Origin: Adineta ricciae
Lineage: Eukaryota > Rotifera > Eurotatoria > Adinetida > Adinetidae
DNA length: 64,000 nucleotides
Assembly: GCA_905250025.1 (NCBI GenBank)
Contig: CAJNOJ010000298.1
Coordinates: forward strand, 1-64,000
Direction of reading: 5' to 3'
Shown piece after piece: positions 47,378 through 57,974 of this stretch; the first letter of the stretch is position 1; each line of letters starts with the position of its first letter. The notes under the pieces are model-generated. The model saw nothing but the letters and a program-made list of their open reading frames with translations, was not told the origin of the DNA and did not search any database. The position numbers and the translations under genes are program-made.

Positions 47378-47884
47378 TTACAGCGCTAAAAGATGGTCAA
47401 CATTATTTGAAGCGTAGAAATATGCGACATTTTCACTACTGGTTGTATCTGATTCATCATCATCATCATCGCCCATCACTCGACCATTTGATATAGTCAT
47501 TTTCAAAGATGGAAATAAATATGTTCCACCTTCATCTAAAATCGTCGGTTCAATACGAAGCTTTTGAGTCACTGTTGTCATCTCGTCACCAAATTTGATT
47601 ACGACGCCATTTATTTCAATATCAATTCCATGATGAATTTCAAGTTCTTTCAAACAATTTGATGATATATCATAACTTAAAACAAAAAACACTTCATTAT
47701 TATGATAAATATCTCGTTTTTGGCTAAGTTCCACTTCGTCATAAAGTCGATCATCTTTCTTGTAAGAATATTCTTTTAATATTGTTTTACGAATATGTTT
47801 GCGTTGATCATTCCATGTGATTGTTCTCTGTCCCAAATGATCATCAATAGTAAAGCCAACGTCCGGTATATAAATCAATTTCAT
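47378..47884 (-). CDS. Hypothetical 168-residue protein with acidic run
   Basis: ATG-started, single-exon frame of 168 residues with good coding appearance. It has no signal peptide or membrane helix. It begins MKLIYIPDVGFTIDDHLGQR, has mixed beta-rich segments (VFFVLSYDISSNCLKELEIH, IDIEINGVVIKFGDE) and ends in a Gly-Asp run (MGDDDDDESDTTSSE) encoded by an ATC repeat at about 47455-47473. I do not recognise a family. Placement between a dead P450 and the PARP-like genes gives no firm clue. A continuing upstream exon cannot be excluded. Confidence 0.5.
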   Translation of the reverse strand: MKLIYIPDVGFTIDDHLGQRTITWNDQRKHIRKTILKEYSYKKDDRLYDEVELSQKRDIYHNNEVFFVLSYDISSNCLKELEIHHGIDIEINGVVIKFGDEMTTVTQKLRIEPTILDEGGTYLFPSLKMTISNGRVMGDDDDDESDTTSSENVAYFYASNNVDHLLAL

Positions 47885-47889
47885 TTTAT

Positions 47890-48840
47890 TTCAAATGTAA
47901 AAAGCGTCGACATCTTTTATACCTTGTACTTGCATCACAATGGCGCAATTCACACGAAAGATAATACACAGATAAACAATTCTTTTCTGATGAGCGTGTG
48001 TCTCAATACACAATAAAGTATAAGTACACCTAAGAATAATATTCTTCCTTCTAATCATCAATACTGGATTAACATACTTCATGAGAAAAACATGAATGAT
48101 GAGCTATGAATTTTGATTGTTTTTTATGGCCAAGAATTTGCCAATTTTAACATTTAGTGAAATTTTGTATCGTGGTAGCTTTATGTTATACACAAACTTC
48201 ATTTATCGCACAGACTGAAATACGTTACATAGGTTGTGACCAAGATCAACAAGAACAAATGACGCAAATTATGAGGAGAAATCCTCATGATACATATATA
48301 TATATATACGTATATACGTCAGCAGTTCCAAAAGTTATTGATTGGCAAATGTACTTATGTTCTACAGTTTTTGCTATTCGCTTGGATCATCATTGAAAGA
48401 CATATTCTCATTTTTTGTGATCATTTATCATCAACTTGAAAGAAGCGAATATGTTTTCATTATCTCCCACCATTTATAATAATTCTTTACTGCTTGATCT
48501 ATTATACTTTAAATTTTTTTGCTTCACAATGCGTTAATAATTTCCATAATCTGAAACGATCTGTTTTTTTTCCTGGTGCATTTAACAATACCACACTCTT
48601 TCTGTATGATATAGTAATTCACAGAAGAAAAAGTAAACCAAAACTTGCTTTACATCAGACGTTCTGCTTTTATCACCATCACCCTTATCCTGCTGGCTAT
48701 CTTTAATTATATGAAAAGAACATAAATACGAATCAAGATTGTATTTAGTTGGAATAGAAGGAAGCGTCTTCCACTTTAATTCGTGTTTAAAACCGTGCGA
48801 ATATCGAGAGAATAAAAAAATAGAGGGAGTTATAAGATAA
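47890..48840. other. Intergenic region with a short AT microsatellite
   Basis: No supported gene. An (AT)n run lies at about 48292-48310, followed by two ATATACG units. Downstream is the 3' flank of the Ubl/PARP-like gene. Confidence 0.5.
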
Positions 48841-48848
48841 TGTGATAT

Positions 48849-49820
48849 TCAAAGTTTCTTTATGCAAATACCATATGGACGAACATCTTTGTCACTAGGA
48901 TTTACCCAGTATTCATCGACATTAGTTTGATTATTTGATACTTTTAATAATGTCTTAGGATTCACACGGTTTTGTAATATAATTAAATATTGAATATTGC
49001 CATGTGAGAATTTGACAGCATACCGTTCGGCTACTTCTAAATCTGGTGTTGAATATACACCGTATTGAAATGCAAATGTTTTGCCTTTGGTTAATTCAAA
49101 GCCGTCTATAGCAATCGTTCGAGCTTGATGAAAGCCAGTTCCATGATATGATACAGGCCATTCACCATTTTTATCACTATCACCCAACCAAACCATATTT
49201 TCAAATTTGTCAGATACTTTAATCGCGAAGCGTTTCCATCCACAAGGTCGAACATAAGGCATTGATCCCCTTGTGAATACTCTATTGTTATCTTTTATCC
49301 TTGTAAAGTCGTGATCATATTGTGGATCCATGCTGGCAGGGTCCAAGACTAGTTGAGCTCCATCTCGCGTGCGAGTTAATACATGAAGAGTACATCTATC
49401 TTGTATTCCATACTCATGTAATCGTTTTTCATTCGTCAATGTCTTGCCGGCAAAAACGACGCGTCCTTCATTAGACAGTACCTCATTCGTGTTCTGTAAC
49501 GCGTTTGTTACATGCTCAACAGTTACATTTGGATCTACATTAACTGTTATTTCCTTTCCAGACGACATTTTCGCATAGATTTCTATCTGGCGCACCGCAG
49601 TATTCAAATCTTTTTTTGTATTTGTTGCCTGATTCGCGGATCCATCACCCACTTGACCATACGAATATGTTTTATCGTGATAATCTAATAGTGAAACATT
49701 CTCCTGGTCTACTGATGATCTTCGAGTAGATAATCGTAATTGTAGAGGAACGCCCATAATCGCAGATATACCGGCAACTAATACATCCTGATCGGTCGTG
49801 GTACGTTTTGCTGAAGACAT
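48849..49820 (-). CDS. Ubiquitin-like domain fused to a PARP-like domain
   Basis: Single-exon protein of 323 residues. A variable N-terminus of about 75 residues precedes a ubiquitin-like domain (QIEIYAKMSSGKEITVNVDP, VVFAGKTLTNEKRLHEYGIQ, CTLHVLTR). A C-terminal domain of about 170 residues follows: RPCGWKRFAIKVSDKFENMV, EWPVSYHGTGFHQARTIAID, FAFQYGVYSTPDLEVAERYA, YLIILQNRVNPKTL, DEYWVNPSDKDVRPYGICI. HGT and GVYSTPD match the His and Tyr of the PARP H-Y-[E] NAD+ site; no classical third Glu is evident. I know similar C-terminal domains from fungal and rotifer proteins without assigned function. It may bind or transfer ADP-ribose in a ubiquitin-linked context. That is inference. Confidence 0.75.
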   Translation of the reverse strand: MSSAKRTTTDQDVLVAGISAIMGVPLQLRLSTRRSSVDQENVSLLDYHDKTYSYGQVGDGSANQATNTKKDLNTAVRQIEIYAKMSSGKEITVNVDPNVTVEHVTNALQNTNEVLSNEGRVVFAGKTLTNEKRLHEYGIQDRCTLHVLTRTRDGAQLVLDPASMDPQYDHDFTRIKDNNRVFTRGSMPYVRPCGWKRFAIKVSDKFENMVWLGDSDKNGEWPVSYHGTGFHQARTIAIDGFELTKGKTFAFQYGVYSTPDLEVAERYAVKFSHGNIQYLIILQNRVNPKTLLKVSNNQTNVDEYWVNPSDKDVRPYGICIKKL

Positions 49821-50252
49821 AGATGATACAAACCGATTATCTATTTTTAAAAAACATAATATTAGCTATTGGTTAGAAGGATGATACATTATATTCCCTA
49901 ATGTTGCAAAATCATGCTTTCACTCTCACAACGACAAAAAATAAAAGTGTGGAGATAGTCAAGACTTTGTGTAAAAGAATAAGAAGAAAACAAGTCGTGA
50001 GATTTGATGATGAATCTTATCTGTTGTAATGATAAGAAATGCAAAATTACCAACAAAGGCATTCTTCGAAAAGAAAAGTTCTGTAGTATATTGCATACAC
50101 AGTTACTGAGACACTTCGAATTGAGAATAAATTTTCGGACAAATTCAGTTGATCCTTCATATGGTTGACGTTGGTGTAAGGAAGTGAAGGCAGCCATCAT
50201 CACACTCTTCACATCTACCCATTTTAAAGTACACACATTTATATCTTAAACT

Positions 50253-51593
50253 ATGAAGTATCTTTCTCGAGCACTGTATTGCATGCAATTTGCATTCTCT
50301 GCTGCATGGCCTATGTCTGCTCTAGTTCCAATTAACTTGAGGGATATCACGTTTACAGTAAGAGATCACCAATGGACTAACGGTAAGCCAAAGATCTTGT
50401 TATTATTAGCTTGAAAAGCTCAAAAAGTGAGCCCGAAAAGTTTATTGAAACACTGACACTCTATACGTACATGCCATAACGTCATCGAAATAATAATTAA
50501 TTCTTCGCTTTGATTGGCTTACTCAACATTCATTATGTTTTCTGTTATTATGCCTTAGACACTACGACAATTCGTCCAGAGTTGCATTTGAAACACCACT
50601 TACCGGTTATAATTGGAATAATAATTGGAGCTATTCTTGTTGCTACAATATCGTCTGTCCTCTGTTGCTGTTACAAACGACGCCGCGACATAAAGCGCTG
50701 GAAAAAAGAGGAAGATCGACAGAGTAAGTTTTATTCCAACAAAAACTAACTCGAATGTAATAAAAACTTGATCTTCGATATATCGTTTTCTCAACGGAGT
50801 CTCTCAAGTCATTTCTACGAGTATTCGTATACGTACAATAGTCTAATATGTTATGGTAACTGCGTCACTATTCAAGGCACGATATACATTTTGATCCACG
50901 TGATCGTAACAGACATGACACTCTTGTTCGGAAACCTATTTTATGTGTTCTTTTTTTGTAGCACTGATTGAACTACAAAGTTATAAAATACCATCTACAT
51001 GGGACATGACAGAAAATGGCACGCGTGCCGTAGTGCCATTTACATCAGATGAATACATGTCAATTTATACCAGATTCGATAAAGTGATGAAGAAGAACTA
51101 TACGCAAATCATACAAATCGAACGAGTGCAGAACGAGCGATGGTATAAGCAATATACAGCACATAGTGAAGATTTTCAAAAACGCCTTGGCAGAAATACT
51201 GAAAAACAACTTTATCATGGATGTACTCAGGAAGCAGCCAACTCAATTATCGACAGTTGCTTCAACCGAAGTTTTGCCGGAGTGAATGGTAAGTTTGATT
51301 GATAGCTTGCTACAAGTTTTTATACGCTTTTGCTTCTTTATGTAGGAGTTGTTTATGGGGTAGGTGTATATTTTTCAACGGATGCAACTTATAGCCATAA
51401 CTACGCTATACCAAATCCAAACGGAGAAAGATGCATGTTTGTAGCACGTGTCTTGGTTGGCAATACTATTTTTGGTAATAGTTCGATGAAAACACCACCC
51501 GACAACTATGATTCAACCACGGATAATAAGCACATATTTGTTACCTATCATGATGCTCAGGCGTTAGCGGAATATTTAATTACGTACAAGTAG
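50253..51593 (+). CDS. Membrane-anchored mono-PARP
   Basis: Four exons (50253-50382, 50559-50723, 50962-51288, 51346-51593), all joined in phase 1, give 289 residues. Exon 1 has a weak signal-peptide-like start (ALYCMQFAFSAAWPMSALVP) and a short ectodomain. Exon 2 encodes a membrane helix (LPVIIGIIIGAILVATISSV) followed by CCC and a basic stop-transfer stretch (YKRRRDIKRWKK). Exons 3-4 encode a PARP catalytic domain of PARP14 type: IERVQNERWYKQY, QLYHGC (His), FNRSFAGVN, GVGVYFSTDA (Tyr) and AEYLITYK at the third triad position, Leu/Ile rather than Glu. This predicts mono-ADP-ribosylation. By the positive-inside rule the enzyme domain faces the cytosol. A membrane-tethered PARP of this layout is unusual. 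Confidence 0.82.
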
Positions 51594-51599
51594 AAATTG

Positions 51600-53380
51600 A
51601 CCAGTATTTGAGTGGGATTTGATGTCATTCGTGCAGGAGATCAATTAAAGTTCCTTAAAAATCGTTTGTTCTTACAAATTATAGAGAGTGAGGGTGAGGA
51701 TGGATGTCAATGAATACGAGATATACATCGCACTTACACCAGCTTAACCTCACTCGAGATAGAATAGTGACTATGGATACAAAGATGAACATCAATTAAA
51801 TTGATAGAATGGATGAAATAATTACAAATAGAGATGAAGCTACTGTCTCCACACCAGTATTTATCGAACGAACATAATCGTTCATTGTAATTAAAATTCG
51901 ACAGCAAAATGTCCGATCTATATAATATCTACTCGAAAACGATCAGCGGCATACAGGGTGTTTCGACAACGGAATTCATATACATCGCATTCATTAAACA
52001 CTAGTACATCATAATCTGCTGTATCGGGTCTATCAAATCACTGTTGCCGATCGTTACATATATTTCGCTAGCCGAGACAAAATAGAGTGTACTTGCGTTC
52101 TAATCTGTCATAGCGTAACGTATCTTCATGTTCTTGACTTCTATACTAGAGTTCTATGTTCCCGGAAGAAATTATCTTGTAATTGCATCTGTTAATCTTT
52201 TGTTGAAGATGCGGAATCGATATACCTGCATTTTTTCGAAAGCTCTGACACAAACGTGGAACACCGAGATTCTTCAAGAATTTAGTTTTCAAATCCGTGC
52301 CCGCCTAAGTGCAGTATGATGAGCGTCTGAACGGAAATAATACACTTTGTAAATATATGAAAGCAAATAGTAACTTGAAATGATAGTTTCAGTGAGAATG
52401 TAGAACAAATAACCATATTAATTGTGTTTTTCACTGTAGAGAAGAATTCTCTAACATCTATCCCATGATCACATATTAGAACGAGAGTACGTTTGATGCT
52501 CGTAAGAAACAACGAAATAATAAAAGAATGGTTGCTTTTCATCATCCGGAGTATAATGTTGTGATTGATCCATTCTTTTCAATTGTTATTGGTTTGTTAG
52601 ACTATACTTCGTCTTGTGCTCGGTTAAACTCATGAAGGCAAACATCATTGAGCTTAGTCGTGATGCATCTAACAAGAATGTGGTAACTATAGTTGACAAA
52701 CTTAGTTCATATCGACGGTAATGTTAAAAGTGTGCGCATATTACCTATAGTTGATGAAGGAAGTCGTGCAGACTAAAATGGATAAAAAATATTCTATTTT
52801 GTTTGTTATGAATGGTAGTTTACAGTACTGATATAACTATATGTTCATCATTGAGAAGGAAAGAAGCGTGACAGTTTCAACCATAACGAATCATTAGCGT
52901 ACGTGTTTGGTGTATTTTGGATTACCTTCAAGATTGTGAAAACATTGCTAAGTTTACACATATAAAATACTCAACTTCACTTTGCTTTGATATTTGTGCC
53001 ATGATCTACACCAGAAATGGGACTTTCAAAATAGAAAACATAAATTTAGACACGAAGTGCATAGTTCTCGACAGAGGGAGCATTCATTGTAATACATTTC
53101 TTGAAGACATGCACAGCACTTTCTTTTACTGAAAAGTTTTCAAAAGAATAGACAATATATCTGTGCTACGTGTATTAAACTATAAGTTGAAGTGCTTACT
53201 ACCACATGCACACAGTTATTTCACTCAAAGAATTAAGAAAAATCAAAAAAGTTAATGCAACAATTATAGTCCATTGTAAATTGACTGTATTTCAATTTTC
53301 TATAATTCACTTATAATAATATATTCATATGTCTTAAAAATTCTCGTTTATGATTTCGCCAGGGAGTGGATAAGACTAGT
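51600..53380. other. Intergenic region, no supported gene
   Basis: Nearly 1.8 kb with only short frames. A plus-strand frame at 52917-53132 is open but unrecognised. No structured repeat was noticed. Confidence 0.45.
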
Positions 53381-53388
53381 CGCTCCAC

Positions 53389-53905
53389 TTGCATTTGATA
53401 CATCTATTGTTAACTGTTCGAAAAACTTTGAAGAAGATTTTCTCTGCAAGCCTTTCTGTATCTTCGACCTCATCCTCAAAATTCAGTGAAATTGTCATCG
53501 TTACACTTGCTAAGTCAGGTATTAAATCCTTTGCTTCGAAACAACAATTGTATGAAGCATTGAAAAAGCAAACTCATTGTCGATTTCTCAAATCTCATTT
53601 ACCTACTGATACACTGGTTTGTTCAAGAAAAACGAAGTACATATTAGTTATTCGAGATGAGCGTGATGTTGCATGTATTTAATACCATCACCTTAACAAT
53701 CTTATACATAGCATAGCGGCTTTGAAAAACCACAATCAATTAATAGAATATTCTAAAACCGTATACTGAATCAATCGAAGCTTCATTGTTTGCCTATATA
53801 TGCTCATACTGAAACACATACCAATTACTTAATGTCTCACTATGGTCCATTATAATGAATTTAGGAGAGATTTGTTAAGTAATTCTTTTTATCACATGAA
53901 AGATA
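53389..53905 (+). pseudogene. Cytosolic sulfotransferase (SULT) fragment
   Basis: The frame contains [13 protein letters not shown] (altered form of the TYPKSGTTW PAPS loop), [20 protein letters not shown] and [13 protein letters not shown], the SULT KTHLP and RNPKDV-like blocks. A stop follows at once, and downstream remnants such as MVHYNEFRRDL (about 53840-53875) appear in other frames. The conserved 5' PAPS-binding signature is degraded and the C-terminal half is missing or scrambled. It is therefore a pseudogene of a sulfotransferase that would have moved sulfate from PAPS to small acceptors. Confidence 0.7.
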
Positions 53906-54950
53906 ATACTAAACATTTTATTCAAGATGATTATTTTCTTGATGTGAAGATACAACTAATCAATGGACAGATATTTTAACCAAAGACGAATTGCAAAGTT
54001 ATAAAACACGAGTTGTAGAAGAACTCGGTGAACAGTGCAATCAATGGCGTCACACTAGACAACTATCGAATATCAGTTATGAAATTTACTGTTTATTGAT
54101 TCGAGAATTGTATAACATTGCTGTTCTTCATCTGCATTGAAATTCTCGATTTGCGAGTGAAAATATTTGCATTTGAAAGATTTTGTGAGATAAGCATACC
54201 TACCAACACAAAGAATGTTGGTGAGGATTGTCAATTTCAGGTTAAATCTGCTTAAAATACGTTAATGAACTGAACAGTAATTTCATACTTATTTATTCTC
54301 AGACTCACATCTTCATTCTCACACATTTCCAAATTTACTTTTTTCTCTCTCGTCATGGTGATGACTAACAAAAAAACAAAATCATAACTTCAGTTTTACT
54401 CTTCCAGCGTAACTTATTTGTTCGGAAAACATAGTCAAAATCATAAAACTATTTATTGAAGTTGTTCGCCAATTTCACATTTACCGGAAAAGAAAATCAC
54501 TCCAATGTTTCGGCATCGCTCATTGTCCTGATTTCATATTCAGTTCCTTTCATTTTTATGTTGTAACTCATCGCTTGCAAATGACATCGGACAAATTGCA
54601 CTGATTTCGATTGTTTTGGAACAATACAAATAGCTGTCAGTTTTCTTATGCAAGAGCTAAATAACAAATGAATCATTTGTTGATTTCATGATTTCAATGC
54701 CTGATAAGAAGAAAAACAGTATTCCGCTTTTTTTGTAAAATAAGAAATATGAAACAAACGGAAATGATGATTCGATTTCTACTACTCAACATTCGCCGGT
54801 TTACGCATGAGAGTGGAAAGATGATTTTGCAAAAAAAAACTTCATTTCCCGCAATAAACATCATCACTAAAAGGATACGAATGTTTTTCTCAAAATATTT
54901 TCAAACATTATTGTTAGATTCTTAAAAGAATAAAAGATGTCTTTTTAGGT
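53906..54950. other. Intergenic region, no supported gene
   Basis: Short frames only. A possible acceptor (TTTTTAG) lies just before the ATG of the next gene, so an upstream 5' exon may exist here. Confidence 0.45.
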
Positions 54951-54953
54951 CAT

Positions 54954-56789
54954 ATGAATTTAATTGCTATTGGTCGACGGTTTTGTGGATTTATGATAAT
55001 CATAGCGTTGAATTTTATTCTGATCGTCTACTTGACGCTCATTGTCACACATTCCCATGTGAATATCATCTCGTATTTTAACAATTTCCAATTGGAAACA
55101 TCACACGGGGAATTACTAAATACATCTTTTCGGCAGATAGGCAATGTTATTTGGACTCATGATGGTTCCGGCTTGATGAAATATATTCAATGGATTGTTA
55201 GTCGAAAATTAAGTAATGTGAAAATTCTTCGTCTGAATATCAATTGTTACATCACTAATCAATCGTATTTCTCATTGGCTTCAACGAGTGAAAAACTTCT
55301 TCAGATACACATTGTTTCACTTACAACTGATTCGAAATGTTCAGCAGAAATTAGCCATATGATAGATGTTCATCACAGTATTTATTTTATAAGAAAATCT
55401 ATTTTAGCAATGCTTTTATATCAAGATTTAGACTCGACGGGAAATTCGAATGTTTTAAATTTACATGAACGAATTGAACAAGCGAGAAAAGTCATAAAAA
55501 CTATTTCGAATCACACAGAATTGAAAGTGATTTATGCAGAAGACTTGATTCATGTGAATTTGACTAACTGCGAGAGTCTACTGAAGACTTTTCTCTCAAT
55601 ATTAGGCTATCAAACGTCCACAAATCAGTTGAAATCTATCATAGAATATGATTCTCATCAGTTTATCCAAGATGCAACATGGTGGGATCAATCTGAAGTT
55701 GCTGAACGTCTTCTTACTAATTCAATTCCGTCTCGCTCATCAAATCTCACATATTCAACCGATTTTTATCATCTACACGGTAATCGTACATTTGCCGAAT
55801 ATTTATTAGATAATCGCAAATGCTACAACGATGGTACATTTGCTCAAATGCAATCAGAAACAATGAACAATCGGTCTTCGGTCGACAAACCTGACCGTTG
55901 TTTATCAAAGTCATTTGATTGTAAATTTAGTGATATTTATTCATTTGATGACAGAGAACAACTGTACAAACGTAATAATCGAAACCCAGTCAAATGTGGT
56001 TTTGCGATTCCATCAATATTTGATACAATTAGAAAGCGGTATGGTCGGAATGAAAAGTGTCATGTAATTATTTTCACAGTTATCACTAACTGCTATGATC
56101 ATTTACCGGAAATACACGGAAGGATCTTAGCTTCATTTTGTTGTGTCGCTCTGCTAGATGCACAGACTATTCGGGTACACAGAAATCTTACTCGGACTAA
56201 ATCTGCTTATATTTGGAATATAATCGATTTAGGGAATGAAGCAACACCCTTCGTTGTGTCTGCGAAGTCAACAGAAACGTTGAAAACTCTTGGACAACGA
56301 ATGTTTCCATTAGCAAAATGGATTATCTGGTTGGACGGGAAAGCACATATTAAAAATATTCAGGAATTATTAACACAAGCACGATCTCCGATGATTGGCG
56401 CTCGTCATCCTGATGAAAGACGTACGTCGGCCTCTGAAGTCGAGCCGACCATAATTCATTTACGTGGAAGAGAAAAATTGTTATCAAATCGTCTTAACGA
56501 GACTTTGTTTGACATAAAACTTCAAGAAAACGAGTATCAACGTGAAGGGTTTTATTCTCGCTTGGATCTTCTCAAATTGAAAATGTTTGACATCGCGGTA
56601 TTTTTACATCGAAATAATCATCCATGTACTTTTCGACAGCTGTGTGAATGGCATAATGAGGTGAATTATTTTTCATTTCGAGGACAATTATCCACCTTTT
56701 ATCCAGCTGTTCGACTACATCTAACGCAATATTTACAGTTTTTACCAGAAGAGTTCTATTCAACTTTTGGGCATCGATCTGTTTGCTGA
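54954..56789 (+). CDS. DUF616/MUCI70-like putative glycosyltransferase, type II membrane
   Basis: Intronless frame of 611 residues. An N-terminal signal anchor (GFMIIIALNFILIVYLTLIV) after a short basic cytosolic end predicts a Golgi type II protein. A lumenal stem of about 330 residues with several N-glycosylation sites has no family I recognise. The C-terminal part matches the DUF616 family: CHVIIFTVITNCYDHLPEIH, FCCVALLDAQT, QRMFPLAKWIIWLDGKAHIK (WLD, probable metal/sugar site), and later FRQLCEWHNEVNYFSFRGQL. The plant relative MUCI70 is a putative hexosyltransferase. A role in glycan synthesis is inferred; donor and acceptor are unknown. The start is the first ATG after an acceptor-like TTTTTAG, so an upstream noncoding exon is possible. 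Confidence 0.72.
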   Translation: MNLIAIGRRFCGFMIIIALNFILIVYLTLIVTHSHVNIISYFNNFQLETSHGELLNTSFRQIGNVIWTHDGSGLMKYIQWIVSRKLSNVKILRLNINCYITNQSYFSLASTSEKLLQIHIVSLTTDSKCSAEISHMIDVHHSIYFIRKSILAMLLYQDLDSTGNSNVLNLHERIEQARKVIKTISNHTELKVIYAEDLIHVNLTNCESLLKTFLSILGYQTSTNQLKSIIEYDSHQFIQDATWWDQSEVAERLLTNSIPSRSSNLTYSTDFYHLHGNRTFAEYLLDNRKCYNDGTFAQMQSETMNNRSSVDKPDRCLSKSFDCKFSDIYSFDDREQLYKRNNRNPVKCGFAIPSIFDTIRKRYGRNEKCHVIIFTVITNCYDHLPEIHGRILASFCCVALLDAQTIRVHRNLTRTKSAYIWNIIDLGNEATPFVVSAKSTETLKTLGQRMFPLAKWIIWLDGKAHIKNIQELLTQARSPMIGARHPDERRTSASEVEPTIIHLRGREKLLSNRLNETLFDIKLQENEYQREGFYSRLDLLKLKMFDIAVFLHRNNHPCTFRQLCEWHNEVNYFSFRGQLSTFYPAVRLHLTQYLQFLPEEFYSTFGHRSVC

Positions 56790-56799
56790 AGTTTTACAA

Positions 56800-57710
56800 C
56801 TCTCGACTTGTTAATTCATAGACGTTCCAGAAAATGTTTGAGAAAATAATGCAAATATGTCATTCAAAATGCTTCCTGTGCGTTTTTGTTGTAAATTCTT
56901 AAATGGTCAATGAATTTTAGAAGAAAAAACAATTAATGAGCTCTTTTCGAAATCAAGAGTAGATATATAACATGTAGGATATCTTGGACACGGATTCGCA
57001 CACGAGTGTATTTCAACTCTGATCACGTTTGTTCCAGGTGAAACTCGGTGAGTTCCATCTATTCCAATCATAAAAAAATTGAGGGTAATGTGATCAAAGT
57101 TGGAATACAGTCGTGTGCAAATCTGTTCAAGAAAAGGTCGAATCCGTGTCCAAGATATCCTACATAATATTCATTCGTATATTTTATTAAAGAAGCACAA
57201 AAAATGTCTGTTTGATGAAATTTTTCGTATGAATTTTAAAATTCACTTATGTGTTTTTTCCATTGAGGATGAAGTTTCATATGTCATGTCTAATCTAGGA
57301 AGAAAGAAAACTCTGTTATATTCAACCAAAGATTTATTATGAGTATGTCTGTCGGGCTCTGGAGTGATATACATAAAAAAGAACCAAGAGAAGAAATCAT
57401 CCCCGTACACTGTATCGAACGCACACATCGAAAAAAGAATAAGCAAAAGAGAAAGAGGAATGCATACAGACGCGATATGATAGAGAGAAGCGAGCAAAAC
57501 AATAGCGACGACGCTCGTCATCGTTAACATTTAGCAAACATCATAAAAATTTGTGTACAAAGTGAGTCAAGAGACATCATATCTCATAGACTACAATATA
57601 TTTTCGATGACATGCATTCATTGTTCATATACATATATAATATGGATGTGTATATTGTTTTCGATTACAAGCACACTCTCAACATATCAATATATCATTG
57701 CGTTCATGAT
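56800..57710. other. Intergenic region holding the foldback repeat
   Basis: Apart from the inverted repeat at 56972-57165, only short frames without motifs. Confidence 0.45.
56972..57165. repeat. 194-bp foldback inverted repeat
   Basis: The left arm begins ATGTAGGATATCTTGGACAC and continues GGATTCG; the right arm ends with its exact reverse complement, giving 27 perfectly paired outer bases. Inside, both arms again match imperfectly (CACACGAGTGTATTTCAACTC against its partner near 57098-57118), with about 22 extra bases in the right arm. The central part ends at a TGATCAC/GTGATCA pair around a spacer of about 60 bases. There is no coding content. It fits a MITE or foldback element; no certain target duplication was seen. 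Confidence 0.75.
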
Positions 57711-57714
57711 CATT

Positions 57715-57960
57715 TTAAAGCTCTTCAGAAGTATCGATCTGTTCATTGTATTCTTTTGATTTTGAATAATACTTCCGTTTGTTGAGATCATTCTCTTTTC
57801 CATATCGTATTTTAAGAAATGTATTCGCATCAGCAGCATTCAATAGCCAATTTTCGTTTGAGATAATTTTCGAATTCGATTTCTTTTGATCAACAAATGA
57901 TTGACTAAATCCACTTAGAACACATATAATTAAAAGGAATTGGCTAAATGATAATGTCAT
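57715..57960 (-). CDS. Candidate RYamide/NPY-type neuropeptide precursor
   Basis: Single-exon frame of 81 residues from ATG. The signal peptide (SFSQFLLIICVLSGFSQS) is followed by a dibasic KK site, a peptide of about 25 residues ending FLKIRYGK, an acidic spacer and a second dibasic site (NKRK). RYG followed by a basic residue predicts a C-terminal Arg-Tyr-amide, as in arthropod RYamide/luqin and NPY/NPF-like peptides. The predicted mature form would run from SNSKIISNENW to the amidated Tyr. The two C-terminal Cys usual in luqin/RYamide precursors are absent, so the family is uncertain. The rhodopsin-like receptors in this window are of unknown ligand; no pairing is implied. Confidence 0.6.
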   Translation of the reverse strand: MTLSFSQFLLIICVLSGFSQSFVDQKKSNSKIISNENWLLNAADANTFLKIRYGKENDLNKRKYYSKSKEYNEQIDTSEEL

Positions 57961-57974
57961 GATTAGAAATATTG

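Noticed and set aside
47217..47417. Plus-strand frame of 66 codons
   Set aside because: No motif, no ATG context, and it runs into a better supported gene on the other strand.
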